Below, in pieces: positions 41,919-51,109 of a stretch of DNA of 64,000 bases. A model generated the notes under the pieces. The model was not told where the DNA came from and did not search any database. It worked only from the letters and a program-made list of their open reading frames with translations. Each line of letters opens with the position of its first letter. The stretch's first letter is position 1. A program made the position numbers and the translations under genes. This DNA comes from CAVTWH01 sp963850915 (lineage in GTDB: Bacteria; Actinomycetota; Actinomycetes; Mycobacteriales; Micromonosporaceae), in assembly GCA_963850915.1 (NCBI GenBank), contig CAWKND010000014.1:496001-560000 (forward strand), given 5' to 3'.

Positions 41919-41942
41919 GGAGGCCCGCTGTCGGGGGCCTCC
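41919..41942 (-). terminator. hairpin between kinase gene and downstream gene
   Basis: GGAGGCCC (41919-41926) pairs with GGGCCTCC (41935-41942) around an 8-base loop. It lies in the 177-base gap between the Ser/Thr kinase stop and the start of the following minus-strand gene, about 19 bases before that start. It could be a terminator or a leader structure; no T-run follows. Confidence 0.5.
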
Positions 41943-42077
41943 GGTGTGTTCCGGAACTGACTCTAGCTACCCGGAGCGCCATTGTGATCGGCCGGCCAGG
42001 CGACCGTAACCCGGACGAGACTACGACCCCCCGGCATCGGGCGCAAAGCCCACCGATCGGCAGATGTGTTGGTACGA

Positions 42078-43544
42078 CTACGCTGTGCTGTGACTGAGCT
42101 GGTCCACAAGGGACAGTAATTGATTCGCACAGCTCTCCGTGATGCCCTGTTCACCTACGCGTAGCGAAATCTTGGTCCGGAACTGACTCGACCACGTCGC
42201 GTAGTCGACCGGTTGCTCAGACATGATCTCGCCGCGTAGTTGGTGCAGCACATTCTCCAGATCGAGTGCCACGTCCGCCCGGATCGAGCCGGCATCGGCG
42301 CAGGTCTGTACGTCGGTGATCATCGTCTCCACGATCGGCAGCGGTGCGACGGCGGTCACACTCGGCGCCGTACTCGCGCTCGCTCCGCCTTTGCCGGCCG
42401 GGCTGCCGGGGTTGCCGGTGGGGCTGGCCGGCGCGCTGCTCGACCCGGCGGAGGGCAGTGCGGCAGAGGGGAAGGGGCTGGTCGCGACGGTACCTGTGTC
42501 GCGCTCCGGGCTGCCGGTGCCGTCCAGGGTGGCGAGTACCAGCGCGGTGGCGATCAGCAGCAGCAGTGCGGCGAGCCCGATCAGCACAGCCGGCCTGCGG
42601 GTACGGGCCGGTGGCTCGTCCAGCCGCTCGTCCGCCAGCCGCTCGTCGATCCGGGGCAGGAACTGGGTGACAGCCAGCGCCGGTGGCGGGGCGGGTACCG
42701 GGTCGGCGGCCGGTTCGTTGAGCGCGTCGAGGAGGATCTGCGCCACCTCGGCCGTACCTGGTCGGTCGGCTGGGTCAGGGGCCAGGCACCGTATGCACAG
42801 CCGCTGTACCTCCGGTGGCAGCCCGGGGATCCGTAGCGGCGCGATCTGCGGTGCGGACCGGTACGCCTCGGCCAGTGCGGTCCACGTCTTCGCGGGTACC
42901 GGTGTCTCGCCGGTGAGCAGTTCGTAGAGGAGCGCGCCGAGGGCGTACACGTCGGCGGCTGGCGCGGCCGGTGCGTCGTCGAGGCGCTCCGGCGCGACGT
43001 AGGCGGGAGTACCGAGCAGGCCGCCGCCGTCCGGGTCGCCCCGCCCGCCGGCCAGTGCCGCGATGCCGAAGTCGAGTACCTTCGCCCCAGTCGCGGTGAG
43101 CATCACGTTGGCCGGGGCGATGTCGCGGTGCACGATGCCCCGCCGGTGCGCGGCGGCGAGTGCCTGTGCGACCTGGGCAGCGATGTGTACCGCCTCCCGC
43201 CACGGCAGTGCGCCGCCGATCAGCCGCTGTCCCAGGGTCTGCCCGTCGAGCAGCTCCATCACCACGTACGACACGGTCGGGCCGTCCGGCAGCGTGGCTT
43301 CGCCGTAGTCGTACACCTGGGTGATGTTGGGGTGGGACAGCCGTGCGGAGGCGCGCGCCTCGGTGCGGATCGCGGCCCGGAATGCCGGATCCGCGGCGGT
43401 TGGGGCGGAGAGCACCTTGACCGCGACCGGGCGGCCGAGTACATCGTCGAAGCCGCGCCACACCACCGACATCCCACCGGCGCCGAGCTGCTCGAGGAGC
43501 AGGTAGCGCTCGGCAAGGGGCATGCCGGTGGACAACGGCGTCAT
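42078..43544 (-). CDS. PknB-type Ser/Thr protein kinase, catalytic-loop variant
   Basis: A 488-aa membrane kinase. The Gly-rich loop LGAGGMSVVWRG is at residues 20-31 and the ATP Lys in VAVKVLS at 43. The catalytic loop reads VHRDIAPANVML, with Ala where bacterial Ser/Thr kinases have Lys (HRDIKPAN). DFG is intact (VLDFGIAAL), as are APE-like VAPERLDD and the C-lobe DPADRPGTAEV. A transmembrane span (AVLIGLAALLLLIATALVLA) precedes a Ser/Pro linker and a 90-residue outer domain with two cysteines. ATG 43544 is preferred; MPLAERY at 43523 is an alternative. Targets unknown. Confidence 0.88.
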   Translation of the reverse strand: MTPLSTGMPLAERYLLLEQLGAGGMSVVWRGFDDVLGRPVAVKVLSAPTAADPAFRAAIRTEARASARLSHPNITQVYDYGEATLPDGPTVSYVVMELLDGQTLGQRLIGGALPWREAVHIAAQVAQALAAAHRRGIVHRDIAPANVMLTATGAKVLDFGIAALAGGRGDPDGGGLLGTPAYVAPERLDDAPAAPAADVYALGALLYELLTGETPVPAKTWTALAEAYRSAPQIAPLRIPGLPPEVQRLCIRCLAPDPADRPGTAEVAQILLDALNEPAADPVPAPPPALAVTQFLPRIDERLADERLDEPPARTRRPAVLIGLAALLLLIATALVLATLDGTGSPERDTGTVATSPFPSAALPSAGSSSAPASPTGNPGSPAGKGGASASTAPSVTAVAPLPIVETMITDVQTCADAGSIRADVALDLENVLHQLRGEIMSEQPVDYATWSSQFRTKISLRVGEQGITESCANQLLSLVDQLSHSTA

Positions 43545-43655
43545 GCCTGCGAGTCTGCCCCACACCCGGCCACCGACGCTATCGGTGCGGGTACGTCCGC
43601 CAGCCATCCGCACGATCTCCTCCACTCGCCGCCGACGTTCGGCAGGATGGCCGCG

Positions 43656-43693
43656 ACGGTGGTACCGGGGCGTGGCGGCCCGGGTACCACCGT
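43656..43693 (-). terminator. hairpin after the GH9 cellulase gene
   Basis: ACGGTGGTACC (43656-43666) pairs perfectly with GGTACCACCGT (43683-43693), 11 bp with a 16-base GC-rich loop. It begins 20 bases after the cellulase stop codon on the minus strand and is the likely terminator. Confidence 0.6.
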
Positions 43694-43713
43694 CCACGGA
43701 CGGGGTGGCGCGG

Positions 43714-46614
43714 TCAGCCGCAGCCGACTCCGTTCACGGTGAAGCTGGTCGGCGCCGGGTTGGTGCCCGAGTACGCGCCGTTGAACCCGATGCTGGTACT
43801 CGCCCCCGGCGCCAGCGCGCCGTTGTAGGACAGGCTGGTCGCGGTGACCGTCTTGCCGCTCTGGCTCCACGTGGCCGACCAGCCCTGGCTCACCGTCTGG
43901 TTGCCGGCGAAGCTGAAGCCCAGCGTCCAGCCGCTGATCGCGGCCGTCCCGGTGTTCTTGATCGTCACCGTGCCGGTGAAGCCGCCGCCCCAGTCGTTGA
44001 CCGAGTAGGTGACCTGGCAGGCGCCGGCAGTGGGTGCGGCCGGCGTGGTGACGCTGACCGTTGCCGAGTGCGCCGACTGGACGCCGGTACTGTCCTGGGC
44101 CACCACGTACAGGGTGTACGCGGTGCTCGGGGTCAGTCCGGTGAGCGCCAGTGTCGTGGTCGTTCCGTTGGCCGTACTGCCGAGCGCGGTGGTGCCCCGG
44201 TAGACCACGTACTTGGCGATCGGGCTGGTGCCCGCGGTGGACGCGGTCCAGCTCAGCGTCGTGCCGGTCGAGGTGGTGTTGGAGGCGACGGGGGTACCCG
44301 GGGCGCCCGGCGGGGTGTTCGCCGGGGGAGCGGTGGTGGTCACGCTGACACTCGCCGACTTGGCTCCGGCGTTGCCCGCGCTGTCCCGGGCCACCACGTA
44401 GAACTGGTAGCCGGTACTCCCGGTGAGCCCACTGACCGCCGCGGTCAGCGCGCCGGTCGTCGTGGCCACCTTCGTGTCGGTGGTACCGACCTGGTAGACG
44501 TCGTACCCGCGCAACGGGATTGGTACCCGCGGTCGCCGCCGTCCAGGTGAGCGTGGCACCGGTCGCCGTGACGTTGCTGGCCACCGGGGTACCGGGCGCG
44601 GACGGCGGGGTGACCACCGGAGCGGCACCCGGCTCGTTACCCCAGACCTTGGTCGTACCGTCGTAGATCGCGATGTTGTTGACCGTCACCGGCGTGGTGC
44701 CCGCCGCGCCCGACTCCGGCGTACGACCAGTCCTTGGTGTAGTCGTGCGCGGCCGGGAAGGTGATCCGGAACTGGTTCTCCCGGTGCCACGCGGACTGGC
44801 CGGCCGGGGCGATGTGCTGCCCGGTGCAGTCGATGTCGGCGTAGTAGGTCGAGCCGCTGAACTGCTTGATCGAGACGCTGCCGCACTCGTGGTAGACCAG
44901 CGTCGCGGTCACCTGGCTGCGCGGTCATCGCCGGCGTCGAGGGTGAAGTAGTAGCGCAGGTGCCCGTTCACGAGATCGCGCGCCGGCCAGCCGGACTTGT
45001 TGTAGACCTGCGACTTGATCTCGATGAAGTTGGTACCGGCCTGGTTGATCGAGGCGGCCGACGTACATCTCCGGCCCGTCCGGGCTCTCCTTCGCCGGGA
45101 AGTTCGCCAGCGCCGTGCCGCCGTACTCGCCCACCAGCTCGGCGAGCGTGCCGGAGAAGAGTGCGTTGTAGTCCAGCGCGCCCTCGGTCTGCTGGTACTG
45201 TCTGGCGGTCGTCGGTGAACGCGTCGGTGCCGCTGGTCGGGCCGCCGACGAGCAGGCCGTAGGCGATGTGCCGGGTGTTCGCCGGGTCGGTCATGCTCTG
45301 GTCCCAGGACCCGTGCGCGGTGCGGTGGTGCGGGTACTGCGGCCACTTGGTGTTGGTACCCGAGTTGGTGAAGCCGACCACGTAACTCTCATGGTTGGGG
45401 TTGTCGCCGAGGATGTAGTTGATCTGCTGTACCGCGAAGTCGTGGTAGGTCTTCTGCCGTGCGGTGTCGGTCGCCTTGGACTTCAGGTAGTTGCTGAACT
45501 CCAGCGCGGTGAAGGCCGCGTCGGCCGCGTACCGCGCCGGCCCCCAGGTGTCGACCTGCACCTCACCACCGGCCGTGTACGTCGGGCGGGTGCCGGCGTA
45601 CCCCGTGGTGAGCCAGTCCAGGTTGCGCTCGGCGTCGTCGATGTACTGCTGGTCGCCGGTCAGCTCGGCAAGCAGGATGTAGCTGCCGTAGGTGGTGTCG
45701 TCCCAGCTGATCGTGTAGTTGTACTTCGGCGTCGTGGACTGGTTCATCTTGCCGAGGTTCGGGAAGTACGCGATCGCCTTGGTGAGGTACGCCTGGTCGC
45801 CGGTGGCCTTGTAGAGCCAGATCGCGCCCCACACGAGTTCGTCCCAGTACCCCGACCACGACTTGTAGTAGCTGGTCACGTCCGGGATGCAGGTGTCGTA
45901 GGTACCGCGGTAGTCGTCCGCGAACTCGTACAGCGACTTGGCCTGCGCCAGCAGCGTGGCCGAGTAGGTGGCGTCGCTCGACTTGAACAGGATCGACGAG
46001 GCGGCGAGCGCGGCGGCGGACTGGCCGACCACGTCCGATCCGGGGCACGCCTCGGTGATGGCGAAGGCGGGGCGCGCGGTGGGCGCCACCTCGGCCGGTC
46101 CCCAGAAGCTGTGGTCGGCCTGGCCTGTCCCGACCTGGGCGTAGAAGACGTGCGGGCTGGGGTGCGCCTTGATGATGTAGTCGTCGCCCCAGCGCAGGTT
46201 GCGCAGCAGGTAGGTCAACTGCCCAGATTTGGTGTACCCGGCCTGGTTCACGATTCCGCCCCAGGCGAGGGTGGTCATCGAGTACGCCATGGGCAGACCG
46301 AACTTCACTTCGTCGCCCGCGTCGTGGTACCCGCCGGTCAGGTCGAGGCCCACGTCGGCGCCGTCGGTCAGGTCGGAGTCGCCGCGCCAGCTGACCCGGT
46401 TGTCGGCGGGCAGCTTGCCGGAGCGCTGGATCTCGTAGAACAGCATGGAGTCCTGCAGCGCCTCGGCGTAGTTGAACTCGCCGGTCGCCTGCGGGGCCGC
46501 CGATGCGGCGTGGATGCCGGCCGCGGTGACCACGACGCCGGCTGCGACAGTAAGGGTGGAGGCCACCAGAATTCTGGCCAGCCGGCCGATCCGGGGCTGC
46601 CGGATGGATCTCAT
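43714..46614 (-). pseudogene. secreted GH9 cellulase, GH9-CBM3-Fn3-Fn3-CBM2, five frameshifts
   Basis: ATG 46614 (AGGAGCGAGGG upstream) opens a 40-residue signal peptide, then a GH9 domain with GGYHDAGDEVKFG (residues 94-106) and PHHRTAHGSW near 430. At 45201 an extra base breaks the frame; the next frame gives QYQQTEGALDYNALF, whose Glu is the usual GH9 general acid. Further breaks at about 45055-45060 (+1), 44918-44925 (+2 or -1), 44701-44712 (+1) and 44506-44512 (+1) cut the CBM3 (YYFTLDAGD; IAIYDGTTKVWGNEP) and first Fn3. The second Fn3 and CBM2 (CQVTYSVNDWGGGFTG to the TGA at 43714) are intact. Restored length is about 964 aa, an architecture like T. fusca Cel9A plus one Fn3. Confidence 0.85.
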
Positions 46615-46768
46615 ACCCTCGCTCCTGTCATGTCTCGATCTCCTGATCACGTCTCGGTGCGCGGTGCGCGGTGACCGCCGGATGGGTCGCGGACGGCGGC
46701 GGCGGTCGCTGGGAGCGGTGGACACCGGGTCTTGATCAGCACGGCGACAGGCGTCGGCTGGCTGTTTA

Positions 46769-46780
46769 TCAACCGGTTGA
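46769..46780. promoter_or_regulatory. LacI-type operator-like palindrome
   Basis: TCAACCGGTTGA is a perfect 12-bp palindrome with the central CCGG typical of LacI/GalR-family operators, in AT-richer surroundings (TTTATCAACCGGTTGATTGA). It lies 155 bases upstream of the cellulase ATG. Confidence 0.5.
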
Positions 46781-46809
46781 TTGATCGCCCCGGATGAGGT
46801 GGGGGCGTA

Positions 46810-46845
46810 CCGTGGGGACGGGGAGGGCAATCCCCGTCCCCACGG
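46810..46845. terminator. perfect 15-bp hairpin upstream of the cellulase gene
   Basis: CCGTGGGGACGGGGA (46810-46824) pairs with TCCCCGTCCCCACGG (46831-46845) around a GGGCAA loop. It lies between the CebR-like box and the cellulase start, so a transcript starting at the box would carry it in its 5' leader. A second hairpin, GGCGCCCG / CGGGCGCC, is at 46859-46891. Confidence 0.65.
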
Positions 46846-47028
46846 GCTGAACCAAGGTGGCGCCCGACGTCATGTCGTAGTGACGGGCGCCGTTGCGGGA
46901 GCCGGCGCATCGCTTGCGGTGGTGGCAATCACCCCCTTCCGTGATGTGTCGGTAGTGCATCGGCGGCGGTGTCCGGGCGGGCCCGCCGTCGATGCGTGTC
47001 CGGCGTTTTTTACTTAGATACTCCTCGA

Positions 47029-47042
47029 TGGGAGCGCTTCCA
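47029..47042. promoter_or_regulatory. CebR-like box 1
   Basis: TGGGAGCGCTTCCA differs by one base from the CebR consensus of streptomycetes, TGGGAGCGCTCCCA. CebR is the cellobiose-responsive LacI-family repressor of cellulase genes. The site is 415 bases upstream of the GH9 cellulase start. Confidence 0.7.
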
Positions 47043-47286
47043 TCGATGATGGTTGTGGACTGTAGTCCGCGTTTCGGCTTTGTAAAAGACCCAATTCTCA
47101 GAAGCCGTCCAGGTTCCCCGCAGCCGTCCTCGTCCACCGCGCTGACCTGCGCAATCACCTGCCTGCTCCGGATCGGGGCGAAGGCCAGAAGGTCACGGGA
47201 AGGTATCGGGACGGCACCTACCGGCGACGGACATTGCCAGCTGAGCGACCGTCCGCAGTGGATGGCGAGGTCCCCGCGCCTTGCCA

Positions 47287-47300
47287 TGGGAGCGTTTCCA
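47287..47300. promoter_or_regulatory. CebR-like box 2
   Basis: TGGGAGCGTTTCCA differs by two bases from the CebR consensus and by one from box 1. It is 244 bases to the right of box 1, flanked by CCA and TGTGACG. It may control a lost or undetected gene or act as an auxiliary operator. Confidence 0.55.
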
Positions 47301-47842
47301 TGTGACGATGGCGGCGCAGTCGCGAGCCGACGTGTAGGCGCCGCAGGGCAACGGCCAACAGGCCGGTGGCGTCCAGTGCCCGTACCCCCAATGTGTTCCG
47401 CCTTTTCGGCCTGGCGGCCGCACCGCCGGCCGGATCCGCGTGCCCGGTTCTACCGGCGCGCGGCGGAGCACAGCCAGAGGAGTCCGCTCGCATGAGATCG
47501 CGTCTCCGGCAGCAGTCTGCACGCCAACGGCGGGTCGGCTGTCCGCTGATGGCTGCCCGCCGGACTGCCGCGCGGCGCTGCCCTTACCCACCACAGACTT
47601 GCGGCGCAGTTGGCTGTCGCGATCGCCGACGGCGCCATGCTGTTCCCGGCGGCAGAGGTGCCCACGCCTCGACCGCGCGGGAGCGCGGGGCCCGGTAGCC
47701 GCTTGACCTACCGGACCCGGCCGGGGTGGGCGGAGCAGGCCACCGCCCACCCCGGCGCCCCTTCGGTCAGCCGCCTTGCCGTTCGCTTACGGCATCACGC
47801 ACCCGGACCCGGGGCGTGGCCGGGTATGTGATGCTGGGCGGC

Positions 47843-49051
47843 ATGGCGGATGTAACCGTGTACGGGGCGCCCTGGTGCCCGGATTGCCGGCGTTCCAAGA
47901 AGTTCCTGGCCGAACACCGGGTGCCGTTCGAGTGGATCGACATCGACCAGAGCCCCGAGGGTCTGTCCTATGTGGAGCGGATCCAGAACGGCGGCCGGAC
48001 GATCCCGACCGTCCGCTTCGCCGACGGCAGCCACCTCTTCGAGCCCAGCAACGACGAGCTCGCCGCCAAGCTCGGGCTCCGCCTGGAGGCCGAGCAGACC
48101 AGCTACGACCTGGTGATCGTGGGCGGTGGCCCGGCCGGCCTGGCAGCCGCGATCTACGCCGCCCGGGAGGGCATCGAGGCGCTGGTCGTCGACAAGGGTG
48201 GGCTGGGCGGCCAGGCCGGCGTCACCGAGAAGATCGACAACTACCCGGGATTCCCGGACGGGGTCGGCGGCGGCGAACTCGCCGACAGGTTCGTCCTGCA
48301 GGCCCGCCGGTACGGCGTGGAGTTGTTGTCGGCGGTCGAGGTCAGCGCGATCGAGCCGGCCGAGTGCGGGCTGACCGTGAGCTTCGGTACCGGCCAGCGG
48401 GTCGGGGCGGTCGCCGTGCTGATCGCCACCGGCTCCACGTACAAACGGCTCGGCATTCCCGGCGAGGACGAACTGATCGGTGCCGGCGTGCACTTCTGCG
48501 CCACTTGCGACGGCCCGTTCTACAAGGGCGCCAAGGAACTCCTGGTGATCGGCGGCGGTAACTCGGCACTGGAGGAGGCGCTGTTCCTGGCCCAGTTCGC
48601 CGACTCCATCCGGGTCGTGGCCCGCAACGGCCTGACGGCGTCGAAGTTGGTACGGGACAAGGTGATGAAGCATCCGAAGTTCACCGTGCACACCAACACC
48701 GACGTGCTGTCACTGGAGGCGGTGAGCGGACGGCTGGGCGAGGTGGTGGCGCGCAACCGGGAAACAGGTGAGGAGATGCGCTGGAAGCCCAGTGGCGCCT
48801 TCGTCTTCATCGGTCTGACCCCGAACACGCAGTGGCTCGGCGACACGGTGGAGACCGACCAGTGGGGCTTCGTACGTACCGACGACACGTTCGCCACGTC
48901 GCTGCCGGGCGTGTACTGCGCCGGGGACGTGCGGGCCGGGGCGACCAAGCAGCTCGGCTCGGCCGTGGGTGACGGAATCGCCGCCCTGCTGGCGATCCGC
49001 TCCTACCTGCAGCGCCAGGACGACCTGCCGCGCATCGACGTCAACGCCTGA
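47843..49051 (+). CDS. glutaredoxin - thioredoxin reductase-like fusion
   Basis: A 402-aa two-part flavoprotein. Residues 1-85 are a glutaredoxin/Mrx1-like domain with the dithiol GAPWCPDCRRSK (WCPDC) and cis-Pro in RTIPTVRF. The remainder is a thioredoxin-reductase fold: FAD loop VIVGGGPAGLAAAIYA, NADPH loop LLVIGGGNSALEEA, redox CxxC in HFCATCDGPFYKG, and FAD-binding GVYCAGDVRAG. It should pass electrons from NAD(P)H to its own glutaredoxin part or a thiol partner. ATG 47843 (MADVTVYG) is chosen over 47831. It stands alone, convergent with the next minus-strand gene. Confidence 0.88.
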   Translation: MADVTVYGAPWCPDCRRSKKFLAEHRVPFEWIDIDQSPEGLSYVERIQNGGRTIPTVRFADGSHLFEPSNDELAAKLGLRLEAEQTSYDLVIVGGGPAGLAAAIYAAREGIEALVVDKGGLGGQAGVTEKIDNYPGFPDGVGGGELADRFVLQARRYGVELLSAVEVSAIEPAECGLTVSFGTGQRVGAVAVLIATGSTYKRLGIPGEDELIGAGVHFCATCDGPFYKGAKELLVIGGGNSALEEALFLAQFADSIRVVARNGLTASKLVRDKVMKHPKFTVHTNTDVLSLEAVSGRLGEVVARNRETGEEMRWKPSGAFVFIGLTPNTQWLGDTVETDQWGFVRTDDTFATSLPGVYCAGDVRAGATKQLGSAVGDGIAALLAIRSYLQRQDDLPRIDVNA

Positions 49052-49059
49052 CCGGTGGC

Positions 49060-50133
49060 TTAACGGCTCGTGCCGTGGTCGTCACGGTAGTTGGACGAGT
49101 CGGCCCCGGCTGCGCCCCTGGGGCGCGGCAGCGAGGGCGTGGCGCCGTGCGCGGTGGAGACCTCCTGCCCGGCCGCCCAGAGCCGCTCGAAGTCGCGGAC
49201 CCGGTTGTCCACCCGTGACCCGTGCAGTACGAGCCGGGTATTCATGATGTTGGTCGGACCGTCGTCCGAGCGCAGCGGCGGGGTACTCACCTCGTAGCTG
49301 ATGACGCGGTCGAAGACGACGAAGTCGAACAGCGCCGTCTGGATGGTGGCCGGTGCGTGGGCCGGTTCGAGGATCTTCACCTCGATGCCGACCTCGGTGT
49401 GCTTGCGGCACAACCGGACCACCTCGATCGAATCGGCGGCGAGGCCCCGCTCCAGCACGATGAGTCGGCGGATCTTCACCGGATTGATCTCCCGCTGTGC
49501 CGCCTCGCCCTGCGCGCCGAGATAGCGGCGGCCCAGATCGGACGTCCACAGGCCACCGAGACTGGAGTCGTCGGCATCGATCGCTGTCATGCTCACCGCG
49601 TCGATGGTCTGTTCGGCGCAGCGGGCCAGGGCGAGCAGCCAGTCCCGGTCCTCGCCGTCGTAGGTGACCTCGCCCCCGTTGCTCAACTCCTTCAGGAACA
49701 CCGACATCCGGCCGAGTTCGCTGTGCGCCAGGTCGCGTACCAGTCGGGGTGCCGATGGTTTGATCTCGGCCGAATGCCGGACCAGCTGGGTGACCACGTC
49801 AGCTTTGAGTGCCGACTGCTCCAGCAGGCTGAACAGTTCGGTGGCCTCGTTCACCTTCAGGAACGTGGCCTGTACCCGGTGCTCCACCCGGCGGGCATGG
49901 GTGGCCTGGCTGATCTCCAACTGGGACAGCCGGTTTTCGAAGTCGGCCAGGAACTGGATGACCAGTGCCACGCCGCCGATCAGGATGGAGAGCGTGACCG
50001 AGAGGGTCGGCTCCTGGTTGGCAACGGTCGTCACGCCGTAGGCGACGCCACCGGAGACCGCGGTGATGACCACCTTGCGCAGGACGGAAGAGGACGCGTG
50101 TTCGCGGAGCGGTTCGTCCTGCGGATCAGTCAT
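49060..50133 (-). CDS. membrane-anchored protein of unknown function, linked to SCO2521-like gene
   Basis: A 357-aa protein. Two hydrophobic spans near the N-terminus (VVITAVSGGVAYGVTTVA; LSVTLSILIGGVALVIQFLA) are followed by a coiled-coil helix (ENRLSQLEISQATHARRVEH, about residues 66-110). A soluble domain then contains RLIVLERGLAADSIEVVRLC and FDFVVFDRVISYEVS. I do not recognise the family; the soluble part loosely resembles degenerate phospholipase-D-like sensor domains, without HxK motifs. ATG at 50133 overlaps the SCO2521-like stop by 8 bases, so the two are translationally coupled. The C-terminal 30 residues are disordered. Confidence 0.65.
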   Translation of the reverse strand: MTDPQDEPLREHASSSVLRKVVITAVSGGVAYGVTTVANQEPTLSVTLSILIGGVALVIQFLADFENRLSQLEISQATHARRVEHRVQATFLKVNEATELFSLLEQSALKADVVTQLVRHSAEIKPSAPRLVRDLAHSELGRMSVFLKELSNGGEVTYDGEDRDWLLALARCAEQTIDAVSMTAIDADDSSLGGLWTSDLGRRYLGAQGEAAQREINPVKIRRLIVLERGLAADSIEVVRLCRKHTEVGIEVKILEPAHAPATIQTALFDFVVFDRVISYEVSTPPLRSDDGPTNIMNTRLVLHGSRVDNRVRDFERLWAAGQEVSTAHGATPSLPRPRGAAGADSSNYRDDHGTSR

Positions 50134-51109
50134 CGTCGGATCCGTTTCCGGTGGCGCCGGTCGCCGCTGCCCGGCCCTGGCTCAGCAGGGACAGCGTGCC
50201 GAGCGTGAGGCGGTCGCGGATGCGCTGCTCAGCGGTGGTCCACTGTAGAGACAGCCCGGCGGCGTGGTCGAGCGCGGCCCACAGCGGTGCGACCGCGGAG
50301 CTGGTACGGGCCTGCGGCATCCACAGGTGCAGCAGGTCGACGGCGGGGCTGAGTCGCTCGGCGAGGTCGTGGAAGTTGCCGGACCGGGTCAGCCCGCGGT
50401 CGAGGAGTTCCTGCTGGGTACTGATCAGCCAGTCGTGCAGCGCCACGGTCTCTGCCAAGGTCACCGCGGCCGCGAGGTCGGCGCTGGGCATCCGCAGCCG
50501 CAGGCTGCGCAGCGTGGGCGTCTGGATGCTCAGATCGACGCGCGGGTCTTCATCCGGGGTGTCGGTCAACGCCCAGCGCAGGGTGGTGCGCCGGGCCTTG
50601 AAGGGGGGCTGGAAGTCCAGCCCGCTGCCCTCGCTTGTACTGCGCTCGTGGACCAGGTCGAGCGCCCGCCCCGTGATGGCACCGAGGTCGAGGGTGGTGG
50701 CGTTGCCGCGGTGGGTGAGAAAGGCCTCCGCGAGTTCGTCCGGGGCGATGGCGCGTACGGCCTCGAGTGTCGCCGGGTGGGCCAGGTAATGCGACCACGG
50801 CTGGCGCCGGTCACCGGCCGCGCGGACCACCGTGGCGTGGGTGGAGCTCTGCAGGATCCGCCCGCCGGTCAGCGCCGTGTGCGTGGCGACGGTGCCCACC
50901 GCACGGGTGACGGAGCCCTTGACCGGTGGGAGTCCACAGTCGACACCGGTGAGTCTGTCCGGGGAGACGGTTGCCGGAATCGGCCGCTGCGACTGCCACA
51001 CCACTGCGCCCACAGTGCTGGCGAGCAGGCGTCTGGCCTGCGCGGGCGAGGCGGCGGTGGAGTTCAACAGAAGGCCGGTATGGATCTCGCCAATGATCGC
51101 GCGGTCCAT
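50126..51109 (-). CDS. SCO2521-family protein
   Basis: A 327-aa protein resembling the family named after Streptomyces coelicolor SCO2521, of unknown function. It begins AIIGEIHTGLLLNSTAASPA, continues PATVSPDRLTGVDCGLPPVK and AVGTVATHTALTGGRILQSS, and has an Arg/Leu-rich second half (TLRWALTDTPDEDPRVDLSI) ending in a helical C-terminus. No signal peptide, membrane span or catalytic motif. It heads a two-gene minus-strand operon with the membrane protein at 49060-50133. A 28-codon frame (MTKRMSSRRRGIDARR onward) ends one base before its ATG and could be a coupled leader, low confidence. Confidence 0.65.
   Translation of the reverse strand: MDRAIIGEIHTGLLLNSTAASPAQARRLLASTVGAVVWQSQRPIPATVSPDRLTGVDCGLPPVKGSVTRAVGTVATHTALTGGRILQSSTHATVVRAAGDRRQPWSHYLAHPATLEAVRAIAPDELAEAFLTHRGNATTLDLGAITGRALDLVHERSTSEGSGLDFQPPFKARRTTLRWALTDTPDEDPRVDLSIQTPTLRSLRLRMPSADLAAAVTLAETVALHDWLISTQQELLDRGLTRSGNFHDLAERLSPAVDLLHLWMPQARTSSAVAPLWAALDHAAGLSLQWTTAEQRIRDRLTLGTLSLLSQGRAAATGATGNGSDDD

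Larger units (their letters stand above)
46615..47842. promoter_or_regulatory. 1.2-kb intergenic region upstream of the cellulase gene
   Basis: I find no convincing gene; frames present are short with poor codon structure, and the GTAC abundance of the coding regions is lost. It carries a LacI-type palindrome (46769-46780), two hairpins (46810-46845 and 46859-46891) and two CebR-like boxes (47029-47042 and 47287-47300). An AT-richer patch (GTTTTTTACTTAGATA, 47004-47019) next to the first box is a probable minus-strand promoter area. The far right part leads to the reductase gene. The gap could be the remnant of a lost gene. Confidence 0.55.

Noticed and set aside
46769..47287. Minus-strand frame of 172 codons upstream of the cellulase
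   Set aside because: It runs through both hairpins and the LacI-type palindrome, with no recognisable domain.
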